Below are positions 1 through 8,603 of a stretch of DNA of 35,343 bases, piece by piece. Position 1 is the first letter of the stretch. Each line of letters begins with the position of its first letter. The notes below the pieces were generated by a model, which had not been told where the DNA came from, searched no databases, and was given only the letters and a program-made list of their open reading frames with translations. The translations under genes were made by a program, and so were the position numbers. Source of the stretch: a virus; IMG/VR virus record IMGVR_UViG_3300028299_000014, positions 1-35,343 of that record. The stretch is one strand, 5' to 3'.

Positions 1-179
1 ATAGAAACGAAAACAAACAAGATTAAAAGAATTCTCTTCATTTTTGTGTTTATTGTTTTTTATTTTTTTATAAATTGTAAAAAATTGTGACTTATATATA
101 TTTTAAAATATATCAAAAGTTTTGTATATTTTGGAAAAACTTTACATATTTACAATAATATATAAAATAAAAACCAACT

Positions 180-392
180 ATGATTCCAACTGGATATTTT
201 GATACAGGAGACAAGTTGAGTAAAGTTACAGAGGATGGATTGAGAATTAATTTGTATGATAATGGTATTGTTACTAATCAACAACCATATCAATCACACA
301 CGGATTATTCTAATAATATCCCTAATAATTTCTCAACTTTGAGTCAAAAGGAGTTTAGTGATTATACTTTTAATTTATTCAAAGCGAAATAA
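180..392 (+). CDS. Hypothetical protein, 70 aa
   Basis: Unrecognised 70-residue soluble protein, polar and rich in Asn, Asp and Tyr. I see no membrane segment, signal peptide or known motif. It is the only open frame in the first 500 bases, and the ATG follows an A-rich leader without a Shine-Dalgarno sequence, as is usual in Bacteroidota-type genes. Upstream, TATATTTTG at 125-133 is a loose match to a -7 element, too weak to annotate separately. The gene is followed by a large stem-loop at 411-462, so it is probably a single-gene unit. Confidence 0.55.
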   Translation: MIPTGYFDTGDKLSKVTEDGLRINLYDNGIVTNQQPYQSHTDYSNNIPNNFSTLSQKEFSDYTFNLFKAK

Positions 393-410
393 ATTATGGT
401 TGTAATCTGT

Positions 411-462
411 AATACCTTGTAAATCATATAGTTATAATATGATTTAGGATTCCTTAGGTATT
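411..462 (+). other. Two-part stem-loop between genes
   Basis: Two nested inverted repeats: the outer arms AATACCT (411-417) and AGGTATT (456-462) enclose the inner arms AAATCATAT (421-429) and ATATGATTT (437-445). Only a short T run follows, so it is a weak terminator candidate for the gene at 180-392. It could also be a regulatory hairpin just upstream of the promoter at 470-507. The base pairing is seen directly; the function is open. Confidence 0.4.
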
Positions 463-469
463 TTCTATA

Positions 470-507
470 AAATTTTTATTTTACACAAAATTGTTGTATC
501 TTTGTAT
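470..507 (+). promoter_or_regulatory. Promoter with TATCTTTG -7 element, upstream of the R-M gene
   Basis: AAATTTTTATTTTA (470-483), exactly 13 bases, then TATCTTTGTAT (497-507). TATCTTTG fits the Bacteroidota -7 consensus TAnnTTTG, while the -33 position is TTTT rather than TTTG. The same two blocks with identical spacing recur at 28368-28405. A start site near 511 gives a leader of about 50 nt to the ATG at 561 and would leave almost no leader for the earlier in-frame ATG at 519. Confidence 0.65.
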
Positions 508-560
508 AACTAAAATTATTGTGTAAACTTTTTTATTATATTTATATAAATATTAAAAAT

Positions 561-3500
561 ATGCCGAAATCAAGAAATAGGAAGAAAAAAGATTATTTAG
601 TGACAAAGAACAATCATTTATTGATAAAAGATGATAAAGAAATCATTATTAAAAAAGTGGTTTCAAAAAATGAAGATATGAAAAGAATAAAAGATATTAT
701 TCCTCATATTGAAAAATTTCAGAATTTTGAAGATTTGATTGATTTTGTTTCCAATGAGATTGCCAAAACACAAAATGGAGATTATAACCTTCAATCAATT
801 AAAGGAAATGTATATGAAGCTATTGGTCAGTTAATTGTGTTTATGAAATCTTCAGATTTTGGTAAAGTGGAATATTATGAGGGTAATATAAATAAGGATT
901 CCATTGTTAGAATAAATTCATTAAAACAAATTTTATATACTAAGATTCAATCTGGTAATGCATCTGGATTTTCTGATTTACATTTTAAGAAAGATGATCA
1001 GTGGTACATTTCAACAAGTAAATATTTCGTTTCAAATAATAAAAAGTTAACAGATTATGATTTGTTAAAATTAGATGGTATAACCTCTAATATTGATGAA
1101 TTGTCAGATGCTAAATATCTTGTATTTGTAAAAAATAAAAAAGACTTTGTTAACACATTTAACTCAGCTAATAGTTCATCTACTGATATTTATAAAAATA
1201 GAATAGATTTAGAAAAATTTGTTTTTGGTTTAGAAGAAATTCAACCCTGGTACGAGAATTTGAGAAATTTGATTATAGATAATAAGTTTGATCTAGATTA
1301 TATTGATTCGGAGTATATTGATACCGATAGAGTACCATATACACCATTTTATAATCAAAGTCTTGCTATCACTTGGTTATTGAATGAGATTTATAATTCA
1401 AAAATAGGTAAAAGAAAAAGAAAACTTCTTTTAGATGTGTTACAAGGACAAGGTAAGACATTTATTATTTTTGGTTTAATGATTGAAAATATTAGAAAAG
1501 GAAGAGATTGGAATTATATTTTAACTACTAATAGACCTTCATTGTTTCATCAATGGTCTGAACCAATTTATCAATTTCTTGGTCTTGAAAGAATGAAAGT
1601 CATTGATTATTTAAGAGATCGTGATAAATATACTGATGAAGAGTGGAATAAAATGATTGAAGAAGGTAATAATTTTATTTTATTATCTATTCAAGCAGCA
1701 AGAAATATTATGAATGAGAAATATTCAGATATCAGGAATATTGAATTTGATATGGAAATCCGTGATGAATCACAAGAAGCGTCTGAAACAAAACTTTCTC
1801 TTGAAAAATTAGAACACATAAATTCAAATATTAAAGTGTTTCTTAGTGGAACACCACAAAAAAATATTTATTATCAGGCTATATCAGGGTATTTTGATAG
1901 TATGTTTCATTGGAATATGATGGACTTGTTTAATGTTATTAAGACCGGTTATCATAAAGGAATTAAAGTTGATAAGAGAAGTTTGGATTGGTATAGAGAA
2001 CTGCCTGGTTTAGGATATTTTATTGATGAATGGGATGAAGAATTTGTTAAAAAATTACACGAATCAGGATATCCAAAAGAATTATATCCAACGCCACAAA
2101 AAGTTTTTGAAGTTAAAAATGGTAAATTTGTTTATGAATCAGCTATTGAATATTGGATTGAAAAACAATTAGGGGATTCTTTAATGAAAACTGGCTGGTT
2201 ATTTGATAAAAATTATATTAAAGGAACAACAATCATAACTTTTGATAATAAAGAACAACAAACACAATTCAAAAAATTATTAGATAAGACAATAAACGGA
2301 TTTTCAAAAACATTTGAAGTTCATATAATTAATAGTGCTGAGTATTCTTCAAAAGAATTGAGGAATATTAAGAATTTACCTTATGGTTCTGATGGTAGAA
2401 TTTTACTCATTGTTGATCAGTTAAGAGTAGGTACAAATATTAAAGGTAAAAGTACAAAAGATTTAAAAGATGATCTTGATGCTCATACTATTATAAAATT
2501 GGATAGTAAAAGTTCATATCCTATAAATTTTCAAACAGATGGTAGACTATTAAGAAAATATAATGGATATTTTGGTAAAAAAACAAAGGTAAGAGTTATT
2601 GACCCCTGGGTTTACAGAGGATATAATTGTTACAATAATATAATTTTATCAAATATAAAAAGAGGTGATGATGTTGAAAAAACTACATTTGAAATGTTAA
2701 AGTCATTATCATTTTATCATAATGGTACAAGAATATCAGATTCAACTGAAGAATGGATTGAAATGTTAACAAGATATACTGATTCTGATTATTATAATCA
2801 GGATAAAGCGTCTATGAAATTTAAAAGTACTTGGAATATCAGTGAATCAATTGAACATTTTGATTTGGTTAAGTTATTACCAACAAGTGGTGATATTAAA
2901 GGTGATAACAAGGAAGATGGGGTTGGTGATAAGGATAAAAAAGGTAAATCAAAAAAAATCACAAGTAAGGGCGAGGGTAAAAGTGAAGAAGAAAAATTAT
3001 CACTAGAAGAAATTAAAAGCCGTATAAAAACTGTTTATAATTCGTTGTTCTATTTGCCTTTTTTAACCAAATTTGAATATAAGAATATACATAATATATT
3101 AAACAACCTACATAAGAATTTTATATATATTAAAGGTAAGAAGTATAATGCGAAATCTTTTTATGAGAAACATATTTTAGGATGTAGTATTAGTATTTTC
3201 CGACAACTTTTAGATGAAAAATGCCTAAATGAAAGCGGAATTAATAATTATCTAAACAATTTTAGTGATGATTATGAAAAAATAAATGAAGATAAATTGA
3301 GTATCGTTGAAAGACTCGAAAGTATTTATAATCTTATTGATGAATATCGTTCAATATCTACAATAGAAAAGAAGAAATATGGAGAGGTATTTAGCCCGTT
3401 TGAACTTATTCAAGAAATGCTAGATACATTACCAAAAGAAGTTTGGTCTGATTCAAATTTGAAATGGCTAGATCCTGCAAATGGTGTTGGTAATTTTCCC

Positions 3501-4601
3501 ATTATTATAATAATGAGATTGATGGATGGATTAAAAGATAAAATTGAAGATGAAGAAAAGAGATATAAACATATCGTTGAAAAAATGATTTATGTTTGTG
3601 ATATTCAACCAAAGAATAATTTCATTTTTACACAGTTATTTGGTGGTATTAATAAAAAAGAATATAATTTAAATATTTATCAATATTCATTTTTGGATAA
3701 AGGGGGATTTGATAAACATATGAAAGAAGTTTGGTGTTTAGATAAATTTGATATTATTGTTGGTAATCCGCCGTATAACAATGGTACTCAAAGCGTTTCA
3801 GAAGTTTTATGGATTAAATTTATTAAAAAATCAATAAAAAATTCAGAATTAGTTTTGTTGGTTACACCAAAAACTTGGTGTAATTTAAATGAAAACTCCT
3901 TTGATAAAGAATTATATCATATATTCAAATATTTTTTAAAGTATGCTAATATTTCAAATTGTATAGCAAAAGAACATTTCAAAGGTGTCGGATCAACATT
4001 TTCTTATTATGTTTTAGATACGAAGAAAAAAAATCATATTTTTGAATTAAAAACAGATAATGGTGTTTTTGTCTTAGATTATAATAAAATAATGTTTGTC
4101 CCACAAATATTCAATGAACTTACTTCGTCAATATTGAAAAAAACTCTTTTTTCTGATAATAAAAAAATAAGTGGAATTTTCAAAGAAATAACTGGATATC
4201 GCAAAGGAGGAAAATATATTAAAGAAGATGGTAATTTTAAAGTAAGTAATACATCATCTCAATATTCTAAAAATAATTGGTTATTTACTGATAACCAACA
4301 AGATATTATGACCAAACCAAAAGTTATATTTTCTGATAGTGGTTATAATAAACCATATTATGATAACGGTGAGATAAATCTTGGTCATCATTCAAGAGCT
4401 TTTTTTGTTAAAAATGAAGAGGAATCCAAAAAACTAATTAATTTTTTAAATAGTGATTTGGTTAAATTTTTATCTATGTTAATGGTTTCAACTGGTAGTT
4501 GTGTTGGATTTGAACGATTTGTTAATTTAATACCAAATGATTATGAAGGTATTAAATTAACAGAAGAAGAAATAAAATTTATTGAAAAAATAGTGAAATA
4601 A
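561..4601 (+). CDS. Nuclease-helicase-N6-adenine methyltransferase fusion (type ISP-like R-M enzyme)
   Basis: About 1346 residues from the chosen ATG; an in-frame ATG at 519 would add 14 hydrophobic residues but lies too close to the promoter. Apparent order: a basic N-terminus (MPKSRNRKKK); a PD-(D/E)XK-like nuclease at about 75-190 (GNVYEAIG, then GFSDLHF and ISTSKY); a superfamily 2 helicase with Walker A GQGKT near 297, a DEAD-box-like RDESQ near 401, and VGTNIKG and DGRLLRKYNG as late motifs at 619-660; a charged linker at about 778-812; then a gamma-class methyltransferase with GEVFSPFELIQEMLD, motif I DPANGVGNF near 970 and motif IV NPPYNNG near 1069, followed by a probable target-recognition region. 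This order matches single-chain ATP-dependent R-M enzymes such as LlaGI (established family knowledge). It may restrict rival phages or modify phage DNA. No separate specificity subunit is seen. Confidence 0.85.
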   Translation: MPKSRNRKKKDYLVTKNNHLLIKDDKEIIIKKVVSKNEDMKRIKDIIPHIEKFQNFEDLIDFVSNEIAKTQNGDYNLQSIKGNVYEAIGQLIVFMKSSDFGKVEYYEGNINKDSIVRINSLKQILYTKIQSGNASGFSDLHFKKDDQWYISTSKYFVSNNKKLTDYDLLKLDGITSNIDELSDAKYLVFVKNKKDFVNTFNSANSSSTDIYKNRIDLEKFVFGLEEIQPWYENLRNLIIDNKFDLDYIDSEYIDTDRVPYTPFYNQSLAITWLLNEIYNSKIGKRKRKLLLDVLQGQGKTFIIFGLMIENIRKGRDWNYILTTNRPSLFHQWSEPIYQFLGLERMKVIDYLRDRDKYTDEEWNKMIEEGNNFILLSIQAARNIMNEKYSDIRNIEFDMEIRDESQEASETKLSLEKLEHINSNIKVFLSGTPQKNIYYQAISGYFDSMFHWNMMDLFNVIKTGYHKGIKVDKRSLDWYRELPGLGYFIDEWDEEFVKKLHESGYPKELYPTPQKVFEVKNGKFVYESAIEYWIEKQLGDSLMKTGWLFDKNYIKGTTIITFDNKEQQTQFKKLLDKTINGFSKTFEVHIINSAEYSSKELRNIKNLPYGSDGRILLIVDQLRVGTNIKGKSTKDLKDDLDAHTIIKLDSKSSYPINFQTDGRLLRKYNGYFGKKTKVRVIDPWVYRGYNCYNNIILSNIKRGDDVEKTTFEMLKSLSFYHNGTRISDSTEEWIEMLTRYTDSDYYNQDKASMKFKSTWNISESIEHFDLVKLLPTSGDIKGDNKEDGVGDKDKKGKSKKITSKGEGKSEEEKLSLEEIKSRIKTVYNSLFYLPFLTKFEYKNIHNILNNLHKNFIYIKGKKYNAKSFYEKHILGCSISIFRQLLDEKCLNESGINNYLNNFSDDYEKINEDKLSIVERLESIYNLIDEYRSISTIEKKKYGEVFSPFELIQEMLDTLPKEVWSDSNLKWLDPANGVGNFPIIIIMRLMDGLKDKIEDEEKRYKHIVEKMIYVCDIQPKNNFIFTQLFGGINKKEYNLNIYQYSFLDKGGFDKHMKEVWCLDKFDIIVGNPPYNNGTQSVSEVLWIKFIKKSIKNSELVLLVTPKTWCNLNENSFDKELYHIFKYFLKYANISNCIAKEHFKGVGSTFSYYVLDTKKKNHIFELKTDNGVFVLDYNKIMFVPQIFNELTSSILKKTLFSDNKKISGIFKEITGYRKGGKYIKEDGNFKVSNTSSQYSKNNWLFTDNQQDIMTKPKVIFSDSGYNKPYYDNGEINLGHHSRAFFVKNEEESKKLINFLNSDLVKFLSMLMVSTGSCVGFERFVNLIPNDYEGIKLTEEEIKFIEKIVK

Positions 4602-4611
4602 AAATAAAGTT

Positions 4612-4980
4612 ATGATTAATAATCCAATAAGACAATTACAGATACCAAATTTAATAAATAAAGATATTTTAGAAGATATTATTTTTAATGATAATATGAA
4701 AATTTTATTTGAATATGAATTTGATGAATTATCAATTAATATATTAAGATTAGAAATCTATGATTTTTTGAATAATAATCCATCTAAATATTCATTTCCA
4801 CCCACATTAAAATACATAGAAACTAAGACACCATTAAATATTATAAAAGACACATTAGAATCAAAAATAATAGATGCTATAGAAAATAACACATTTAGAT
4901 TATTAGATAATCATATAACTATTAATGAAAAAAACACTGTTGTTATTGATTGTAATATTGAAAAAATAAAAAAACAATGA
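4612..4980 (+). CDS. Hypothetical protein downstream of the R-M enzyme, 122 aa
   Basis: An Ile/Asn-rich 122-residue protein with no recognisable motif, membrane segment or tag. It starts 10 bases after the R-M stop and so is very probably cotranscribed from the promoter at 470-507. Position suggests an accessory of the R-M enzyme or simply the next gene in the unit. Its stop TGA overlaps the ATG of a 25-codon ORF. Confidence 0.7.
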   Translation: MINNPIRQLQIPNLINKDILEDIIFNDNMKILFEYEFDELSINILRLEIYDFLNNNPSKYSFPPTLKYIETKTPLNIIKDTLESKIIDAIENNTFRLLDNHITINEKNTVVIDCNIEKIKKQ

Positions 4981-5054
4981 CATTATCAACCTACTACAAT
5001 CAAATTCTAGAGAAGTACACTGAAAAACAATATAAGTTATTGAAATTCAATTAA
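4977..5054 (+). CDS. Possible 25-aa peptide, ATGA-coupled
   Basis: A 25-codon frame (MTLSTYYNQILEK...) whose ATG overlaps the previous stop as ATGA, the arrangement used throughout this window. It ends by overlapping the stop of the converging gene at 5047-5160 by 8 bases. No family is recognisable, and it may simply be chance at a convergent junction. Confidence 0.3.
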   Translation: MTLSTYYNQILEKYTEKQYKLLKFN

Positions 5055-5160
5055 TGAATTCGGTATTTTCTGGACTTATCTTTGATAATATTATCTCAGA
5101 TATCTTTTTAACATCAGGGCTTATTGAAGACTTTTCTTCGTATAGTTTTAAATATTTCAT
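5047..5160 (-). CDS. Tagged mini-protein, 37 aa
   Basis: Thirty-seven residues beginning MKYLKLYEEKSSISPDV, so it carries the first half of the window's N-terminal tag without the acidic DFDW part. The remainder is a short amphipathic stretch (VKKISEIILSKI). Its ATG overlaps the stop of the gene at 5157-5567 as ATGA, which implies translational coupling as the last gene of the 15-gene leftward run. The tag makes this short frame credible. Function unknown; if the tag is a capsid-targeting propeptide, it would be a small head cargo. Confidence 0.65.
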   Translation of the reverse strand: MKYLKLYEEKSSISPDVKKISEIILSKISPENTEFIN

Positions 5161-5567
5161 GTACTTTTATTATCTTTTGGTTTAATTTCTAAAAAAACAC
5201 CACCATTACCACCTTCAGAATAAACATTAATAGGATATTCTTCACCATCATTATTAATTAAAAATAATTCACCCGATAGTTCCATTACACCTTCGTAATC
5301 ATCCATATATTGATATCTGATTTTCAAATTACTACCAACCTCTAATCCGTCATCGTTATATTCAATACCCGCACTCTCACCACCAGTATCTTCACCGGGT
5401 GTTATCATATAATCCTCAGTTTCAATCCCATAGAATAAGACTTGATATTCTTTACTCTTATCAATTCTTGTTATTCTACCTAGATTGATAATATGATCAT
5501 CAACAGGATTTTCTTCCCATTGTATATCAAAATCTTCCATTTCTTCAAAAAGTTTAATGTATCTCAT
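5157..5567 (-). CDS. Tagged protein, 136 aa
   Basis: Begins MRYIKLFEEMEDFDIQWEEN, a variant of the tag with DFDIQW replacing DFDW. The body has a beta-rich pattern (LGRITRID, YQVLFYGIE, GVMELSGELFLINNDGEEYPI) with Gly-rich turns, suggesting a small beta-barrel or sandwich. No catalytic motif is visible. It overlaps the upstream gene (5554-5985) by 14 bases and the downstream mini-gene by 4. I do not recognise the family. Confidence 0.8.
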   Translation of the reverse strand: MRYIKLFEEMEDFDIQWEENPVDDHIINLGRITRIDKSKEYQVLFYGIETEDYMITPGEDTGGESAGIEYNDDGLEVGSNLKIRYQYMDDYEGVMELSGELFLINNDGEEYPINVYSEGGNGGVFLEIKPKDNKST

Positions 5568-5985
5568 AATCTAGTTTATCTTTTTTTAATTTCATTAATA
5601 ATTCATAATTATCTTCTGTTATAAATTTAACATCTCCATCCTTTATTATTCCGAGTTCTATTAGTTTATCCCAAGTAATGAATTCTGTATTACCACAGAG
5701 TCTAATTCTTCTTTTTCCACTTTTTATATCATCTACCTCTTTATTAGTTAAAATAGCATTCTTAGACATATTTAATGAATAAGACCAATCAAATTCTTTA
5801 TCATTATCTAATAATGTTACAATATTTTTCCTAAGTACTAATTTACCAATTAATGAACTAGATTCAACACCACCATCATACTTAAAGATAATTATATCGC
5901 CATCACTTATATCATTATCTTCCTCTTCCCATTCAAAATCATTCTCATCAAAATCTATCTTTTCAAAAAGTTTAATATATTTCAT
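5554..5985 (-). CDS. Tagged protein, paralogue family A, 143 aa
   Basis: Tag MKYIKLFEKIDFDENDFEWE, then a body of about 115 residues shared with two other genes here: GDIIIFKYDGG, LIGKLVLR, a stretch ending in RIRLCGN, then TWDKLIELGII and DVKFITEDNYELL. The same body forms the second half of the 6564-7274 protein and the body of 7576-7974. The GDIIIF...LIGK start looks like a small beta-barrel. LFE within the tag is an L-x-E site. Function unknown; the three copies show local duplication. Confidence 0.85.
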   Translation of the reverse strand: MKYIKLFEKIDFDENDFEWEEEDNDISDGDIIIFKYDGGVESSSLIGKLVLRKNIVTLLDNDKEFDWSYSLNMSKNAILTNKEVDDIKSGKRRIRLCGNTEFITWDKLIELGIIKDGDVKFITEDNYELLMKLKKDKLDYEIH

Positions 5986-5993
5986 AAGTTTAT

Positions 5994-6215
5994 TTATTTT
6001 TTTATATTAATATAATCATCTACAATATCTTTAATTTTTTTCATTTCTCCTTTTTCATCCATAAAAGGTCTCGCGTTACCAGTTATGAATCCATTATCTT
6101 CCAACCAATTAAAAAAATTCAATAATTCCTCTTTTGTATTATTATCTGGATCTTTTTCTTCCCAGTCAAAATCATTATCAATATCAATTTCTTCAAAAAG
6201 TTTAATATATTTCAT
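5994..6215 (-). CDS. Tagged small protein, 73 aa
   Basis: Tag MKYIKLFEEIDIDNDFDWEE followed by only about 50 residues (ELLNFFNWLEDNGFITG..., DIVDDYINIKK) that look helical. It sits 8 bases upstream of the family A gene at 5554-5985. No known domain. The tag is about a third of the protein, so the mature part would be very small if the tag is removed. Confidence 0.75.
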   Translation of the reverse strand: MKYIKLFEEIDIDNDFDWEEKDPDNNTKEELLNFFNWLEDNGFITGNARPFMDEKGEMKKIKDIVDDYINIKK

Positions 6216-6252
6216 AAATCTATATATAAATTTCTATTTATTAATTTTTGGG

Positions 6253-6549
6253 TCAGCGATTTACGGGAGTGATCTCCAGATTTTCAAAATATTCATCTAA
6301 TAATTTTTTGGAAAAGTATATATCTTTTTTATCATAACTAATACTTTGTATAATATACAAATCATCATTATATTCAATTTTAATTATTTTATATTTTTGA
6401 TTTACATTAACAAACATTGTTGGTTTTTTACAAATAAGAATATCACCAATCTTATAATCAGGTTCTTCTTCCAACCAATCAAAATCATCAAAATCTATTT
6501 CTTCAAATACCTTCGGATTCACATTCGTGAATAATTTTAAATATTTCAT
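6253..6549 (-). CDS. Tagged protein with doubled tag start, 98 aa
   Basis: Starts MKYLKLFTNVNP and then restarts the motif as KVFEEIDFDDFDWLEEEP, as if two tag beginnings had been joined; VFEE here resembles the join seen inside larger proteins. The body (YKIGDILICKKPTMF, QKYKIIKI, YIIQSI) looks like a small SH3-like barrel related to the first domain of the 7971-8603 protein and to part of the 29889-31775 protein. A 37-base gap separates it from the next gene downstream. Confidence 0.8.
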   Translation of the reverse strand: MKYLKLFTNVNPKVFEEIDFDDFDWLEEEPDYKIGDILICKKPTMFVNVNQKYKIIKIEYNDDLYIIQSISYDKKDIYFSKKLLDEYFENLEITPVNR

Positions 6550-6563
6550 AATATTTCTTTATT

Positions 6564-7274
6564 TTAATATAAACTATCAATATTGTCTTCTGTTACAAAT
6601 TTAACATCATCACTATTAAATAACTTAAGGTCTAATAAATCACTCCATCTTATTCTAATTGGATTACCCGCGAGTCTAATAGTTTTTTTATCACTTTTTA
6701 TATCCTCTACATCTTTTTCTGTAAAAAATTTCTTATCTATAGCGTAATCAATTGATATTTTCCAATCAAATTTGTTATCATCTGATGATAGTAATAATAA
6801 TTTTTCCCTATTTAAAATCTTACCGATTAATGCTTCATTTTGTTCAGAACGATCATATCTAAAAATAATTATGTCATCAATATTTATATCATTATCCTCT
6901 ATCCACTCAAAATCTTCTTCATCAAAATCAATACTTTCAGATATTTTATTTTTTGGATATACCCACATATAATTCATATGAACTAATTCTCCAGCATCTT
7001 CTTCACCCATTCTAAGTATTGGTATTGAAAAAACAAACCAGTTTTGTCTATCTTCTTTTTCAAAAAATTCTTTCATTGAAACTGGTGCAGCTAACATTGT
7101 ACGATGTTTAATAGACTCTTCATCATAAAAATGGTTTACCCATTCTTCTAGATAATTATTTTCTATTAAAAATTCTTTAAAATCTTGTGGAATATCATCA
7201 TATGAATCTTCTTCCATCCAATCAAAATCATTTTCATCAAAATTTATTTCCTCTAATAATTTTAAATATTTCAT
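6564..7274 (-). CDS. Tandem tagged protein with internal second tag, 236 aa
   Basis: Two modules. Residues 1-110: tag MKYLKLLEEINFDENDFDWM plus a helical body with an acidic patch and FSIPILRMGEEDAG. Residues 111-236: a second tag, ISESIDFDEEDFEWIE, then a family A body (IDDIIIFRYDRS, LIGKILN, IRLAGN, SDLLDLKLF, KFVTEDN). I111-S112-E113 followed by S114 fits the T4 gp21 prohead protease preference (L/I-x-E before a small residue), so this may be a polyprotein cut in the middle. It overlaps the upstream gene by 4 bases (ATGA). Confidence 0.85.
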   Translation of the reverse strand: MKYLKLLEEINFDENDFDWMEEDSYDDIPQDFKEFLIENNYLEEWVNHFYDEESIKHRTMLAAPVSMKEFFEKEDRQNWFVFSIPILRMGEEDAGELVHMNYMWVYPKNKISESIDFDEEDFEWIEDNDINIDDIIIFRYDRSEQNEALIGKILNREKLLLLSSDDNKFDWKISIDYAIDKKFFTEKDVEDIKSDKKTIRLAGNPIRIRWSDLLDLKLFNSDDVKFVTEDNIDSLY

Positions 7275-7579
7275 TTTATTATTTTAAAATATTTTTTAAA
7301 ATATGGGCATATGCTATCTTCTTTAAATGAAAAAAGTATATTATTTACTTTTACATAATTGGCAAATTCAATACCCATATATTTTTCTCCAGCTCTAATA
7401 GATCCTTCTGGATCACCATATATTTTATCTATTTTATAAAATTCACCTTTCTTACAAGACTTAAATGTTATTATACATTCTATCTTAGTGTTATATAAAT
7501 CTAATAATGAATTAGGCTCTTCCTCTTCCCAATCAAAGTCATCAAAATCAATCTCTTCAAATAATTTAATATATCTCAT
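7271..7579 (-). CDS. Tagged protein, 102 aa
   Basis: Tag MRYIKLFEEIDFDDFDWEEE, among the copies closest to consensus. The body is beta-rich (IECIITFKSCKKGEFYKIDKI, MGIEFANYVKV, ILFSFKED) and probably a small barrel; two cysteines are present but no metal motif. It overlaps both neighbours by 4 bases. Its tag protein is almost identical to that of 7576-7974, yet codons differ at synonymous positions, which argues for selection on the peptide rather than a recent DNA copy. Confidence 0.85.
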   Translation of the reverse strand: MRYIKLFEEIDFDDFDWEEEEPNSLLDLYNTKIECIITFKSCKKGEFYKIDKIYGDPEGSIRAGEKYMGIEFANYVKVNNILFSFKEDSICPYFKKYFKIIK

Positions 7580-7974
7580 TTTTTTACTAAATTTTTAAGT
7601 GATTCAAAATTATCTTTTGTAAGAAATTTAATTTCATTTTCGTCAATTATTCTTTGTTTTAATAATTCATCCCATCTTGTATATTTTTCTACTCCACACA
7701 ATCTTATCCTCAAACCATTTTTTACTTCAGATATTTTTTTATTACTAATAATGCCGTTAATGCCGTATTTAGTGATTAAAGAAATTGGGCTTATAATACC
7801 AAATGCCATATCATCCTGGAGTAATCTTATATTATACGATTGAATCTTTCCAATTAATACACTATCATAATAATTAAATATTAATATATCACCATCGTTT
7901 ATTTCATTTGGCTCTTCTTCCTCCCAATCAAAGTCATCAAAATCAATCTCCTCAAAAAGTTTAATATATTTCAT
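7576..7974 (-). CDS. Tagged protein, paralogue family A, 132 aa
   Basis: Tag MKYIKLFEEIDFDDFDWEEE, then the family A body: NDGDILIFNYYDSVLIGK, IRLLQDD, RIRLCGVEKYTRWDELL and EIKFLTKDNFESL. It aligns along its length with the body of 5554-5985 and with the second half of 6564-7274. It overlaps both neighbours by 4 bases, so expression is coupled. Function unknown. Confidence 0.85.
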   Translation of the reverse strand: MKYIKLFEEIDFDDFDWEEEEPNEINDGDILIFNYYDSVLIGKIQSYNIRLLQDDMAFGIISPISLITKYGINGIISNKKISEVKNGLRIRLCGVEKYTRWDELLKQRIIDENEIKFLTKDNFESLKNLVKK

Positions 7975-8603
7975 ATTATTTCAACTTCATTTTCACTTAT
8001 ACCAAGTTCTTTTATTATATCAGATAGTTTACTTCTACCTAGAGTCACTTTATCTCTTATATTATAAATTATTTCTTCACCAGTCCAGTGTCTAGATAAT
8101 ATCTCTTTTTTGCATGGAAATTCACGATCTGAGAATTTTAGTTTTCCATTATCTCTATACATAGAGTACATTTTTCCATTTTCTAATTTACAAAAAAATC
8201 CATGGTTATCATTAGGATGTGGGAATACAACATAACCTTTTTCTAGTTCATCCTCTTCCCAATCAAAGTCATCAAAATCTATTGATTCATTAGTTATTAA
8301 TGTCATATTCCAAGGTGTTACCCATAATTCTATTGAATCTATGTAATATATTAATCCTTCGTAATTTTTACAGTCTTCTTCATTACCGTGTTTCATATCC
8401 CTGAAACATGTATCACCTCTAATTAAAATTCCTTTTGTTATTTTTACTATTGTTCCATTTTTATTTTCAAAACTATAACCAGAAATATTTCCATTAATTA
8501 TAACCTTATCACCTACTTCAAATTTAATAGGTTCTTCTTCATCCATCCAATCAAAGTCATTTTCATCAAAATCTATTTCCTCATATAATTTCAAATATCT
8601 CAT
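7971..8603 (-). CDS. Tandem tagged protein with internal second tag, 210 aa
   Basis: I start at the ATG at 8603, which overlaps the upstream stop as ATGA, rather than two codons earlier. Module 1: tag MRYLKLYEEIDFDENDFDWM, then a barrel-like body (FEVGDKVIINGNISGYSF, GTIVKITKG). Module 2 begins near residue 103 with TNESIDFDDFDWEEDE and continues GYVVFPHPNDNHGFFCKLENGKM, GKLKFSDREF, a family B body shared with 10856-11224. The join reads TNES rather than L/I-x-E, an exception to the proposed protease rule. Confidence 0.85.
   Translation of the reverse strand: MRYLKLYEEIDFDENDFDWMDEEEPIKFEVGDKVIINGNISGYSFENKNGTIVKITKGILIRGDTCFRDMKHGNEEDCKNYEGLIYYIDSIELWVTPWNMTLITNESIDFDDFDWEEDELEKGYVVFPHPNDNHGFFCKLENGKMYSMYRDNGKLKFSDREFPCKKEILSRHWTGEEIIYNIRDKVTLGRSKLSDIIKELGISENEVEII

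Noticed and set aside
519-560. Earlier start of the R-M gene at 519
   Set aside because: It would leave a leader of only a few bases after the TATCTTTG promoter and add 14 hydrophobic residues before the MPKS start.
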